The notes beneath the pieces are model-generated. The model saw only the letters and a program-made list of their open reading frames with translations. It was not told the DNA's origin and did not search any database. The position numbers and the translations under genes were made by a program. Below, piece after piece: positions 1 to 6,977 of a stretch of 9,672 nt of DNA; position 1 is the stretch's first letter, and each line of letters opens with the position of its first letter. Origin of the DNA: an uncultured Oscillospiraceae bacterium (GTDB lineage Bacteria > Bacillota > Clostridia > Oscillospirales > Ruminococcaceae); NCBI GenBank assembly GCA_900548355.1, contig URKR01000047.1:1-9672 (forward strand). Direction: 5' to 3'.

Positions 1-338
1 CCGGCCGCCGCAGCCTGCTGCCGCGCCGCGGCAAGGAGCGCGGCGCGGTCATCGGCCGGGGCCCAGCCGCCCGGGAAGGCCAGCGGCAGGCCGTTGTCCT
101 CCATCGTGATGACCAGCCGGCCTTCGGCTTCCAGCCGGGCAAGCCAGGAATCCCGCACAAGGCCGCTGCCGGTCACGGTGTCCTCAATCGAAGAGATCGT
201 GTTGGCATACAGCAGGTCGGATGCCGCGCGCGCTTCGTTCTGCGCCATGCGGCAGGTGACGGCCAGCGCCGCGCCGAGCACGGCGGCGGTCAGCAGGCCG
301 AACAGCAGGGTCAGTTTGCGGCACAGCGTTTCAAGCAT
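1..338 (-). CDS. Sensor histidine kinase, N-terminal part (truncated by window edge)
   Basis: Reading leftward from an ATG at 338, the frame stays open for 112 codons to the window edge. Residues about 8-29 form one hydrophobic membrane segment (LTLLFGLLTAAVLGAALAV) after a short basic N-terminus. The rest is the start of an extracytoplasmic sensor region with SSIEDTVTGSGLVRDSWL and a predicted strand RLVITMEDNGLPLAF. The catalytic HisKA and HATPase domains would lie beyond the edge, so the kinase call rests on context: the start codon overlaps the end of the response-regulator gene by 8 nt (ATGCTTGA), the usual translational coupling of a regulator/kinase pair. The MEDNGLPL-type stretch resembles sensor regions of clostridial kinases, from memory of the family. 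The ligand is unknown. It might sense the solute handled by the neighbouring lipoproteins, which is inference. Confidence 0.8.
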   Translation of the reverse strand, partial: MLETLCRKLTLLFGLLTAAVLGAALAVTCRMAQNEARAASDLLYANTISSIEDTVTGSGLVRDSWLARLEAEGRLVITMEDNGLPLAFPGGWAPADDRAALLAAARQQAAAA

Positions 339-1035
339 CCGGGGCCTCCCTGGCCGGGGGGCTCAGTTCCAGCCGGTAGCCCGCGCCGCGCACCGTGACG
401 ATCGCCGCCCGGCTGCCCACCGCCGCCAGCCGCCGGCGGATGAAACGGATGTAGCTGTCCAAACTTGCCTCCTCGACCTCGGCGTCGGCGCCCCAGACGC
501 TGCCGAGCAGCTGGGCGCGCCCGCGCAGCAGCCCCGGCGCGCGGAAAAACACCGCAAGCAGGTCGCACTCCCGCCGGCTGACCGTGACGCTGCCGGCCGG
601 GCCGGAAAGCGTATGCTCGGCGGTATCGAGGGTCAGGTCGCCGCAGCGCAGCCTGTTTTCATCGGGGTGGAGCGCGGCCGGGCGGCGGGTCAGCGCCCGC
701 AGCCGGGCCAGCAGTTCGCGGGTGTCAAACGGTTTGGTCAGGTAATCATCGGCCCCGGCGTCCAGGCCCATAACCCTGTCCCCCACCTGGCCGAGCGCGG
801 TCAGCATCAGCACCGGGATGGTGACCCCGGCCTGCCTGGCTTTGCGCAGCAGCGCGATGCCGTCAATCTCAGGCAGCATCCTGTCCAGGATGCAGGCGTC
901 GTAGAAGCCGGTGGTCAGCAGCGCCAGCCCGTCCGCCCCGGTGTGGCAGCAGTCGGAGGCAAAGCCCGCAGCCTGCAAACTCGGCTGCAGCACATCGCAG
1001 AGCGCCGCATCATCCTCAATCAGCAAAATCCGCAT
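331..1035 (-). CDS. OmpR/PhoB-family response regulator
   Basis: A 234-residue cytoplasmic DNA-binding response regulator, the normal length for this family. The receiver domain (residues about 1-115) shows the acidic pair E7/D8/D9, phospho-acceptor D51 in ILDRMLPEIDG, T79 in MLTA and K101 in LTKPF. The C-terminal winged helix (about 125-229) carries SRRECDLL, a VWG turn, a recognition helix region SLDSYIRFIRRRL and the closing hairpin TVRGAGYRLE. The start at 1035 is chosen because MRILLIEDD is the canonical first strand and AAGGGGAGAA lies just upstream. The longer frame reaching 1410 would add residues with no family match. The gene is divergent from lipoprotein A and overlaps the kinase gene by 8 nt. 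Its promoter carries the same 18-bp tandem element as both lipoprotein promoters, so autoregulation plus control of the plus-strand genes is likely (inference). Confidence 0.95.
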   Translation of the reverse strand: MRILLIEDDAALCDVLQPSLQAAGFASDCCHTGADGLALLTTGFYDACILDRMLPEIDGIALLRKARQAGVTIPVLMLTALGQVGDRVMGLDAGADDYLTKPFDTRELLARLRALTRRPAALHPDENRLRCGDLTLDTAEHTLSGPAGSVTVSRRECDLLAVFFRAPGLLRGRAQLLGSVWGADAEVEEASLDSYIRFIRRRLAAVGSRAAIVTVRGAGYRLELSPPAREAPDA

Positions 1036-1070
1036 GGTTCTCCCCTTATGGATGTGGTTGTAACGAAACC

Positions 1071-1104
1071 AGTATACACCAGAAACCTGAAAAAAGTCTG
1101 CAAA
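1071..1104 (-). promoter_or_regulatory. Response-regulator promoter with tandem half-site operator
   Basis: On the minus strand, TTTGCAG-ACTT-TTTTCAG occupies 1104-1087. Ten bp follow, then the hexamer TATACT at 1076-1071. The predicted start site near 1064 leaves a short leader with AAGGGGAGAA ahead of the ATG at 1035. The two half-sites are 11 bp apart, one helical turn, and sit where a -35 box would be. This is the arrangement of PhoB-like class-II activation. It is nearly a mirror image of the lipoprotein A promoter, with 15 bp between the two operators. Confidence 0.7.
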
Positions 1105-1119
1105 AATTTCTCTGCTCCC

Positions 1120-1153
1120 TTTGCAGGTTTTTTTCAGCTTGGGCTGGTAGAAT
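1120..1153 (+). promoter_or_regulatory. Lipoprotein A promoter with tandem half-site operator
   Basis: TTTGCAG (1120-1126), GTTT, TTTTCAG (1131-1137), ten bp, then TAGAAT (1148-1153) preceded by TGG, an extended -10 feature. Transcription should start near 1160, leaving a leader of about 28 nt with GGAGG at 1177-1181 before the ATG at 1188. There is no good separate -35 at 17 bp, so the half-sites probably recruit an activator. The neighbouring OmpR-family regulator is the obvious candidate. Confidence 0.72.
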
Positions 1154-1187
1154 GGCGGCATCCTGAAGATCATGACGGAGGTATCCC

Positions 1188-3482
1188 ATGAAACCGAAAC
1201 TCTCGCTTGTATCCGCCCTGCTGGCCGGGGCGATGGCCTTCTCGCTCGCCGGCTGTGCGGGCGGCGAACCCGGCGGCGCCACGCCGGCTTCGGCATCCGG
1301 CGCGGCCGAAGCCACCGCCGCCCCGGCCGACGCCGTACCGCAGGGACGGTGGGTCGAAAGCACGATCGACACCCTGCCGCAGAACCTCTACCTGCCCGAC
1401 CCGCCCGCACGGCTTGACGACGGCAGCCTGGTCGCCTATGCGCGGGACGAATCGACCGACCCGACCGAAGTCACCCGGCTGACTTCGGCCGATAACGGCG
1501 CCACCTGGCAGGCCGAACCGCTCGACTGGGCGGCCCAGACCGGCGGCAACTTCGGCGTCAGCGCGGTGCGGGGCGACGGGGCCTGCGTGTTCTTTACCTA
1601 TGTCGGCCGCTCGCCTGAAGAGCGCCAGACCCGCGCCTGGCTCGCCGCGCCGGACGGGACTCTGACCGAACTGCCGCTGCCGGGCCAGATCGAGGGGCTG
1701 TATGCCTTCGCCTCGCTGGCCTTTGTCGATGAGAACACGCTGGCGCTGGCCCCCATATCGACCGAGCCCGGCATGCTGCCTGGCGACCTTTTGTTCTACG
1801 ACCTCGAAACCCGGCAGATCACGGCCTGGGTCACACTGCCCGCGCAGGAGGGCGGCGATATGGTCATCTCCACCCGCACAAGCGATGTCCAGGCCATGCT
1901 GCCGGCCGCCGATGCGGACGGCACACCCTTCCTCTATGTCACAAACTCGGCCGGCGACCTTCTGCGGGTGGATACCGACGGCACGCTGGCGACAGCGCAG
2001 GCCGGTTTTCTTGCAAGCCCCTACGGCAGCGCGATCGCGCTTGCGCCGGACGGCGCGGTGTGCTATGCCGATACGACCGGCATCTACCGCCAGGCCCCGG
2101 GCGGCGGCCTGACCGAGCAGGTGGTCGAAGGGGCGGGGACGTCCTTCTCGCTTGAGAGCAACTACATCGTGGGGCTCAGCGTCGCGGCCGACGGCAGCTA
2201 CCTGGTCATGCTGCTGGACGACGCCGGGCAATCGCGGCTTTACCGTTACAGCTTTGACGAAACGCTTGCCGCCGCGACCGAAGCGATCGAGGTATGGAGC
2301 CTGAACGAAAACGCGACGGTGCGCGCCGCAATCCAGACCTTCACCCGCGAACACCCCGAATGCGCGGTGAACTACGAGGTCGCGCTGGGCGAGGACGCGA
2401 CGCTGACCCGGGACGACGCGCTGCGCACCCTGAACACCGAACTGCTGGCCGGCGAAGGCCCCGACGTGCTGATTTTGGACGAGGCAAACACCGACGATTT
2501 CATCGCGAGCGGGCTGCTGGCCGACCTTTCGGATACCGTGGATACCGGCGCGCTCTACCCGTTTGTGGCCAAAGGCTATGTACAGGAGGACGGCAGTGTG
2601 CCGCTGCTGCCGGCGCGGTTCGGCGTGCCGCTTGTGCATGGCGCGGCCGGAAGTCTCGACGGCGTTTCGACGCTTGAGGACATTGCGGCGCTCGTCAAAG
2701 CCCGCCCGGCCCGGCCCGACGACGATTCCTCGGCCCCGCTTTCGGAGGAAGAGCGCTATGCCTTCGGGTTTGAGAGCCTGGACGACCTTGTCCGCTTCGG
2801 GCTGCAGACCTCGCAGCCCGCGCTGCTGGGCGAAAGCGGGCTGAATGAGGACGCGCTGCGCAGTCTGCTCGGCTTTTACCAGGAGGTCGGCGGGTACTAC
2901 AGCCTGCGCACGCTCGAAGTTGCAACCGGCACGGCGAGCGAGTTCGGCGGCGTTGATACCGTCACCTGGGGCGCGGGGATGGCGGAATATGCGCAGACGC
3001 CGCGCGCGGTCTACGGCTATGGCACGATGACGACGCCGGGCTGGCTCGGCGCGGTCAGCCCCGATATGGATGCAAACGCCCAGACAATCTTGCAGCCGGG
3101 GCTTTCCGCCGGGTGCTACCTGCCAAGCTGCCTGACCGCCGTGAGCGCCAACAGCGATGAGCCGGAACTTGCCAAAGCCTTTGCGGCCGTGCTGTTCGGT
3201 GACGAAGTGCAGGGCAGCTACCAGTATGACGGACTGCCGGTGACGACGGCCGGCATGCAGGTTTCGCTGGACCGCAACCTTGCCGCGATGCAGCAAAACG
3301 GCTATACCGGCGGGCTGGAAGAACTGCTCGGCCAGCTTTCGACCCCGGTCGCGCTCGACGCCGACCTGCTGGCCAGCCTGACCGAGCACACGGCCGCGAT
3401 GATCGAAGGCCGCGAGACGCTCGACGAGGCCGTCGGCGCCGTACAGGATGATTTGGCGCTGCGGTTTGCCGAAAGACAGTGA
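1188..3482 (+). CDS. Lipoprotein A: propeller-like region fused to extracellular solute-binding protein (type 1)
   Basis: A 764-residue predicted lipoprotein. The signal peptide ends in lipobox LAGC with lipidated Cys23, followed by an Ala/Gly/Glu-rich tether to about residue 50. Residues about 55-365 are rich in short beta strands ending in DG turns (RLDDGSLVAYA, AAPDGTLTELPL, ALAPDGAVCYA). They contain a textbook Asp-box, SADNGATW (100-107), which suggests a sialidase/BNR-like beta-propeller. From about residue 367 (IEVWSLNENATVRAAIQTF) a type-1 solute-binding fold begins, with GEGPDVLILD and SGLLADLSD, as in carbohydrate ABC binding proteins, which are usually only about 400-450 residues. 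The start has GGAGG seven nt upstream. The gene has its own promoter and ends in a strong terminator, so it appears monocistronic. Lipoprotein B is a close paralog. It would bind a solute outside the membrane for the downstream permeases; the ligand is unknown. It might instead be an accessory sensor. Confidence 0.85.
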   Translation: MKPKLSLVSALLAGAMAFSLAGCAGGEPGGATPASASGAAEATAAPADAVPQGRWVESTIDTLPQNLYLPDPPARLDDGSLVAYARDESTDPTEVTRLTSADNGATWQAEPLDWAAQTGGNFGVSAVRGDGACVFFTYVGRSPEERQTRAWLAAPDGTLTELPLPGQIEGLYAFASLAFVDENTLALAPISTEPGMLPGDLLFYDLETRQITAWVTLPAQEGGDMVISTRTSDVQAMLPAADADGTPFLYVTNSAGDLLRVDTDGTLATAQAGFLASPYGSAIALAPDGAVCYADTTGIYRQAPGGGLTEQVVEGAGTSFSLESNYIVGLSVAADGSYLVMLLDDAGQSRLYRYSFDETLAAATEAIEVWSLNENATVRAAIQTFTREHPECAVNYEVALGEDATLTRDDALRTLNTELLAGEGPDVLILDEANTDDFIASGLLADLSDTVDTGALYPFVAKGYVQEDGSVPLLPARFGVPLVHGAAGSLDGVSTLEDIAALVKARPARPDDDSSAPLSEEERYAFGFESLDDLVRFGLQTSQPALLGESGLNEDALRSLLGFYQEVGGYYSLRTLEVATGTASEFGGVDTVTWGAGMAEYAQTPRAVYGYGTMTTPGWLGAVSPDMDANAQTILQPGLSAGCYLPSCLTAVSANSDEPELAKAFAAVLFGDEVQGSYQYDGLPVTTAGMQVSLDRNLAAMQQNGYTGGLEELLGQLSTPVALDADLLASLTEHTAAMIEGRETLDEAVGAVQDDLALRFAERQ

Positions 3483-3487
3483 GAGAC

Positions 3488-3517
3488 GGGGCGGATGCTT
3501 GCCATCCGCCCTGTTTT
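3488..3517 (+). terminator. Rho-independent terminator after lipoprotein A
   Basis: A perfect 9-bp GC-rich stem pairs 3489-3497 (GGGCGGATG) with 3503-3511 (CATCCGCCC) around a 5-nt loop. A G-T pair can extend the base, and TGTTTT follows. It lies six nt after the TGA of lipoprotein A and just before the next operator, so it insulates lipoprotein A from the lipoprotein B unit. The T-tract is short, so some read-through is possible. Confidence 0.8.
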
Positions 3518-3527
3518 GCTTTGCCCT

Positions 3528-3561
3528 TTTGCAGGACTTTTTCAGATTATGCTGGTACAAT
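3528..3561 (+). promoter_or_regulatory. Lipoprotein B operon promoter with tandem half-site operator
   Basis: TTTGCAG (3528-3534), GACT, TTTTCAG (3539-3545), ten bp, then TACAAT (3556-3561) with an upstream TGG extended -10. The similarity to the lipoprotein A promoter continues through the leader: GCTGGTA-AATGGCGGCA and GACGGAGGT are shared. The promoter was therefore probably duplicated along with the gene. The start site should be near 3568, and GGAGGT at 3585-3590 serves the ATG at 3596. Confidence 0.75.
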
Positions 3562-3595
3562 GGCGGCAGCCACAAATTTCTGACGGAGGTTTTCC

Positions 3596-5848
3596 ATGAA
3601 AACGAAACGCTCTGTGTTGTCCGCCCTGCTGGCCGGGGCGATGGTCTTTTCGCTGGCCGGCTGCACGCCCGATGCCTCCAGCCCCGGAACGGCAGCCGCC
3701 ACCGCCGCCCCGACCGCCGAGGGCGTGCCCCAGGGGCGGTGGGTGGAATCGACGGTCGTCATCCCGCAAGGGCTTAGCCTCTGCGGGTCGGTTGCGCTGC
3801 GCGAGGACGGCACCCTGCTCGCCTTTGCCGAGAACGACGCCGGCGAGACCGTGCGGCTGACCAGTGCCGATGCCGGGGCCTCCTGGCAGGCCGAAACGCT
3901 TGATTGGGCCGCCCGGGCCGGCGGCAGCATCGCGCGCTGGGCCGTGCGGGGCGATGGGACGGTCGCGTTTTTCACCTATAATTACGCCGACGAAGCCGAC
4001 CCGATGAGCCGCTTTGTGCGCGCCTGGCTGGCCGCGCCGGACGGCGCGCTGACCGAGCTGGCCCTGCCGGACGAGCTGCAAGCCCTCTATTCCGTCGCAA
4101 ACCTCTGCTTTCTTGCCGACGGCACGCTGGTTTTCACCCCGATCTCCTACGAGGAGACGCTGCCGGGGGATCTTCTGTTTTATGATGTCGATACCCAACA
4201 GGTCAAAAACTGGGTCGCGGTCGGTGCGGCCGCCGGCGTCAGCGGGGTGAGCGCGGCCCCCGCGATCCTGCCGGCGGTGGATGAAACGGGCACGGCGTTT
4301 TTGTACTTCCTCAACGACAAAGGGGACCTGTGCCGCGCCGCGCCGGATGGTTCCGCCGCCGTGCTCACCCCGAATTTTGCCCCCGACGCCTACGCCACCC
4401 AGCTCTGCCTGGCCCCGGACAGCGCGCTCTGCTACGCCGACGGCAGCGGCATCTACCGCCAGACCCCGGGCGGCGGCCTGACCGAACAGGTGGTGGACGG
4501 GGTTGGCACCGCGCTCTCGCTCGAGAGCAGCTATCTTGTCGCGCTGCACGCGCTGGCCGACGGCAGCTACCTCGCGCTCGTGCGCAGCAACCTTGCGGAG
4601 CCGACGCTCTACCGCTATACCTTTGACGAGACGCTTGCCGCCGCGACCGAGCAGCTTGAAGTGTGGAGCCTGTATGAGAACGCTACCGCCCGCGCCGCGA
4701 TCCAGGCGTTCGCCCGCGTCCACCCCGAGTACAGCGTTGCATACACCGCCGCTTTGCGGCAGGATACCCCCGTCACCAAGGACGACGCGCTGCGCACCCT
4801 GAACACCGAGCTGCTGGCCGGCGAAGGCCCCGACGTGCTGATTCTGGACGACACCGACCTTGCCGCCTTTACGGCCAGCGGGCTGCTGGCCGATCTTTCC
4901 GGCGCGGTGGACGCCGGCGCGCTGCTCGACTGCATTGCCGAGGACTATGTCGCGGACGACGGCGCAATCCCGGTGCTGCCCGGCCGGTTTACCATCCCGG
5001 TCATGGCGGGCGCGGCCGGCAGTCTGGACGGCGTTGCGACGCTGGACGACGTGCTGGCCCTCATCCAAAAATACCCCGCGCGGCCGGCCGGGGCTTCTTC
5101 CGATCCGCTGCCGGACAACGAGCAGTACGCGCTCGGCTTCTCGGGTCTGTATGAGGTGGCGCAGTTCGCGCTGCAAACCTCGCAGCCGGCGCTGCTGACC
5201 GAGACGGGGCTGGACGAAGCCGCCCTGCGGGAGCTGCTTTCCTTCATCGCCGGCGTCGGCGAAGCCTACGGCCTGGAAACCAGCGGGCTCAGCGATGTTT
5301 CCTACGGCATTGTCATCAGCGGGGACGAGGCAGACCCGGTCTCCTGGTCGAACGGGATGAGCGATTACGGCCAGTTCGGCCGCGCGCGGTTCGGCTGGGA
5401 TTCCATCGCCACCCCCGCCTGGCTGCGGGCCACCGCGCCGAACGGCAAGGCGGGCGGCCAGGTCATTTTGCAGCCGGGCCTTTGCGAAGGCGTCTACATC
5501 CCGAGCTGCCTGGCCGCCGTCAACGCCGGCAGCACCCGGGCCGACGCCGCGCTCGATTTTGTGGCGACGCTTTTGTCTGACGAAGTACAGGGCCGCTCAC
5601 AGGGGGACGGGCTGCCGGTGACCGAGACAGGGCTTGAAGAAACGCTCGCGCGAAACGAAGCGGTCATGGAACGCGGCGCGTTCACCGCGCTGCTGGACGG
5701 GCTTTCCACCCCGGTCGCGGTGGATGCGGCGCTGCTTTCCTCTCTCAGCACCCACGCCGAGGCGATGGTCAAGGGTGAGGAGACGCTGGACGAGGCAGCC
5801 GACGGCGTGCAGGGCGACCTGGCGCTGCGGTTTGCCGAAAGGCAGTGA
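3596..5848 (+). CDS. Lipoprotein B: propeller-like region fused to extracellular solute-binding protein (type 1)
   Basis: A 750-residue paralog of lipoprotein A. The signal peptide has the same lipobox LAGC with Cys23, followed by a Pro/Ala/Thr tether. The propeller-like region (about 48-350) contains Asp-box SADAGASW (90-97) and DG-turn strands such as GALTELALPDEL and SGIYRQTPGGGLTEQ. The solute-binding domain starts near LEVWSLYENATARAAI (about 354), with GEGPDVLILD and SGLLADLSG, and ends in LALRFAERQ as in lipoprotein A. Some DNA stretches match lipoprotein A almost exactly, while others have drifted, including a different insert around VISGDEADPVSWSNG. The stop codon is one nt before the permease ATG, so this copy is translationally linked to the transporter and is the likelier dedicated binding protein. 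The substrate is not recognisable; a carbohydrate or glycan fragment is plausible from the permease family only. Confidence 0.86.
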   Translation: MKTKRSVLSALLAGAMVFSLAGCTPDASSPGTAAATAAPTAEGVPQGRWVESTVVIPQGLSLCGSVALREDGTLLAFAENDAGETVRLTSADAGASWQAETLDWAARAGGSIARWAVRGDGTVAFFTYNYADEADPMSRFVRAWLAAPDGALTELALPDELQALYSVANLCFLADGTLVFTPISYEETLPGDLLFYDVDTQQVKNWVAVGAAAGVSGVSAAPAILPAVDETGTAFLYFLNDKGDLCRAAPDGSAAVLTPNFAPDAYATQLCLAPDSALCYADGSGIYRQTPGGGLTEQVVDGVGTALSLESSYLVALHALADGSYLALVRSNLAEPTLYRYTFDETLAAATEQLEVWSLYENATARAAIQAFARVHPEYSVAYTAALRQDTPVTKDDALRTLNTELLAGEGPDVLILDDTDLAAFTASGLLADLSGAVDAGALLDCIAEDYVADDGAIPVLPGRFTIPVMAGAAGSLDGVATLDDVLALIQKYPARPAGASSDPLPDNEQYALGFSGLYEVAQFALQTSQPALLTETGLDEAALRELLSFIAGVGEAYGLETSGLSDVSYGIVISGDEADPVSWSNGMSDYGQFGRARFGWDSIATPAWLRATAPNGKAGGQVILQPGLCEGVYIPSCLAAVNAGSTRADAALDFVATLLSDEVQGRSQGDGLPVTETGLEETLARNEAVMERGAFTALLDGLSTPVAVDAALLSSLSTHAEAMVKGEETLDEAADGVQGDLALRFAERQ

Positions 5849-5849
5849 G

Positions 5850-6743
5850 ATGCGCGCGCCGTGCAAAGCCCCACGCAGGCGCCGCAAGCCCAACCCCGAA
5901 GGCCGGGCCGCCGCGCTGCTCTTGCTGCCGAGCCTGCTGGGCACCGCGGTGTTTGTGCTGCTGCCCTTTGCCGAAACCGTGCGCCGCAGCTTTTGCGATG
6001 CGCGCGGGCGGTTTGCCGGGTTTGCCAACTACCGCGCCGTGCTGGAGAACGCGGCTTTTCAGCTGGCGGCGCGCAACACCGCGCGGTTTTTGTGCAGCTG
6101 TGTGCCGATCCTGCTGGCCGTGAGCCTGCTGCTGGCGCTTGGGGTGCGGGTGGTGGCCCGCCGGCGGAACGGCGGCGAAACCGCCCGCGGCCGGGTGTTC
6201 CGCACAAGCTTCCTGCTGCCAATGGCGATCCCGGTGGCGAGCATTGTGGTGCTGTGGCAGGCGCTGTTTGCCGAAAACGGGCTGGTGAACGCCTGGCTTG
6301 GCGCACTGGGGGCGCCGGCCATTGACTGGATGGGCAGCAGCGCGGCGTTCTGGGTGCTGGTGCTGACCTATGTGTGGAAAAACGCCGGCTATGACATGAT
6401 CCTCTGGCTGGCCGGGCTTGACGGCATCGGGGCCGACTTGTATGAGGCCGCTTCGGTGGACGGCGCAAACGCCTGGCAGAAGTTTTGGCAGATCACCCTG
6501 CCGAACCTGCGGCCAACCTTCGGGATGGTCGGGGTGCTGAGCGTGCTCAACAGCTTCAAAGCCTTCCGGGAGGCGTTCCTCGTCGGCGGCAATTACCCTG
6601 ACGAGAGCATGTACCTGCTGCAGCATTTGTTCAACAACTGGTTTCTGGCCCTGGATCTGCCCCGCCTGACGGCCGCCGCCGTGCTGATGGCCGCCGCGAT
6701 CGGCGCGCTGGTGCTTGCCCTGCTGCGGGGCGGGAAGGGGTAG
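5850..6743 (+). CDS. ABC importer permease, MalF/UgpA (carbohydrate CUT1) type
   Basis: A 297-residue integral membrane protein. A basic N-terminus (RRRRK) precedes the first hydrophobic helix (AALLLLPSLLGTAVFVLLPF, about 20-40), and about six helices are predicted in all. The cytoplasmic EAA loop that docks the ATPase is intact: EAASVDGANAW with ITLP following (E199 to P218). The FANYRAVLEN stretch after helix 1 and the order before a MalG-type partner fit the MalF/UgpA/LacF side of the pair. The ATG at 5850 lies one nt past the lipoprotein B stop. The only ribosome-site-like bases (GAAAGG, 5837-5842) lie inside the upstream gene, so translation is probably coupled. No ATPase gene lies nearby; CUT1 systems of Firmicutes commonly share a distant MsmK/UgpC-like ATPase. 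Confidence 0.92.
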   Translation: MRAPCKAPRRRRKPNPEGRAAALLLLPSLLGTAVFVLLPFAETVRRSFCDARGRFAGFANYRAVLENAAFQLAARNTARFLCSCVPILLAVSLLLALGVRVVARRRNGGETARGRVFRTSFLLPMAIPVASIVVLWQALFAENGLVNAWLGALGAPAIDWMGSSAAFWVLVLTYVWKNAGYDMILWLAGLDGIGADLYEAASVDGANAWQKFWQITLPNLRPTFGMVGVLSVLNSFKAFREAFLVGGNYPDESMYLLQHLFNNWFLALDLPRLTAAAVLMAAAIGALVLALLRGGKG

Positions 6744-6770
6744 AAAGCCTCGCCGTACCGCGAACCCCCG

Positions 6771-6790
6771 CGGGCGGGCAATGCCCGCCC
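6771..6790. repeat. REP-like GC palindrome
   Basis: GGGCGGGCA (6772-6780) is repeated in inverse as TGCCCGCCC (6782-6790) around a single central A. Palindromes of this kind followed by CTAC resemble dispersed intergenic repeats that I recall from high-GC clostridial genomes. Copy number cannot be judged from one window. Confidence 0.6.
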
Positions 6791-6930
6791 CTACAATGGT
6801 TTTGAAACCATTGGCCAATTTTTTTCGTTTTCCACATTTTCTAACGTCTATGGCGCACAAAGCGCCGCTACGGTCTCTACAATTTTGAACCGCATCCCAC
6901 CGCCCCCGCAATCCCTACAAATTTCAACCG
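6791..6930 (+). repeat. Three degenerate direct repeats (CTACAA-TTT-GAACC type)
   Basis: Related units begin at 6791 (CTACAATGGTTTTGAAACC), 6877 (CTACAATTTTGAACCGC) and 6915 (CTACAAATTTCAACCGCC). Each is 16-20 nt, and the gaps between them are uneven. They look like remnants of a dispersed intergenic repeat rather than a CRISPR array, since spacing and sequence are not regular. Confidence 0.5.
6794..6825 (+). terminator. Possible terminator or attenuator after the first permease
   Basis: CAATGGTTT (6794-6802) pairs with AAACCATTG (6805-6813), a 9-bp stem with a very tight centre. GCCAA and seven Ts (6819-6825) follow. The stem is A/T-rich and offset from the T-run, so it may only partly reduce transcription into the second permease, adaptor and downstream genes. 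Confidence 0.4.
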
Positions 6931-6954
6931 CCATTTTTATGCAATATTTCTCAG

Positions 6955-6977
6955 GGCGATCGCCGGATCGCCGATCC
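6955..6977. repeat. GATC-centred double palindrome
   Basis: GGCGATCGCC (6955-6964) is a perfect 10-nt palindrome. It is followed directly by GGATCGCCGATCC (6965-6977), a 6-bp inverted repeat around one base. The pair lies about 35 nt upstream of the second permease start. It may be part of the same intergenic repeat mosaic or a protein site; its role is unknown. Confidence 0.5.

Noticed and set aside
1120..1153. A conventional -35 box TTGCAG for the lipoprotein A promoter.
   Set aside because: It lies 21 bp from the -10, too far for ordinary sigma-70 contact. The same distance at all three promoters is better explained as part of an activator site.
94..1191. A plus-strand open frame of 365 codons across the response regulator and kinase genes.
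   Set aside because: It is antisense to a response regulator with all family residues intact, crosses the divergent promoter region, and has low-complexity composition.
1170..3575. A minus-strand open frame of 801 codons covering all of lipoprotein A.
   Set aside because: It is the antisense shadow of a gene whose high-GC codons rarely give reverse-strand stops. Its product is rich in Arg and Gly, with no recognisable domain, and it runs through the terminator and promoter. The sense protein has a lipobox, ribosome site and paralog.
3542..5176. A minus-strand open frame of 544 codons opposite lipoprotein B.
   Set aside because: Same antisense effect. Its similarity to the 801-codon frame only mirrors the similarity of the two sense genes.
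5769..6911. Minus-strand open frames of 380 and 324 codons overlapping the first permease.
   Set aside because: The sense frame has a canonical EAA loop, membrane helices and translational coupling; the antisense products are Arg/Gln/Pro-rich without domains.
6791..6930. Possible CRISPR array from the three CTACAA-type repeats.
   Set aside because: The copies are degenerate and short, with unequal gaps and other hairpins between them, and no cas genes are nearby.
6938..6954. A partial look-alike of the operator (TATGCAA then TTCTCAG) upstream of the second permease.
   Set aside because: The half-site spacing is off by one, the first half matches poorly, and no -10-like hexamer lies 10 bp downstream (GGATCG is there instead).
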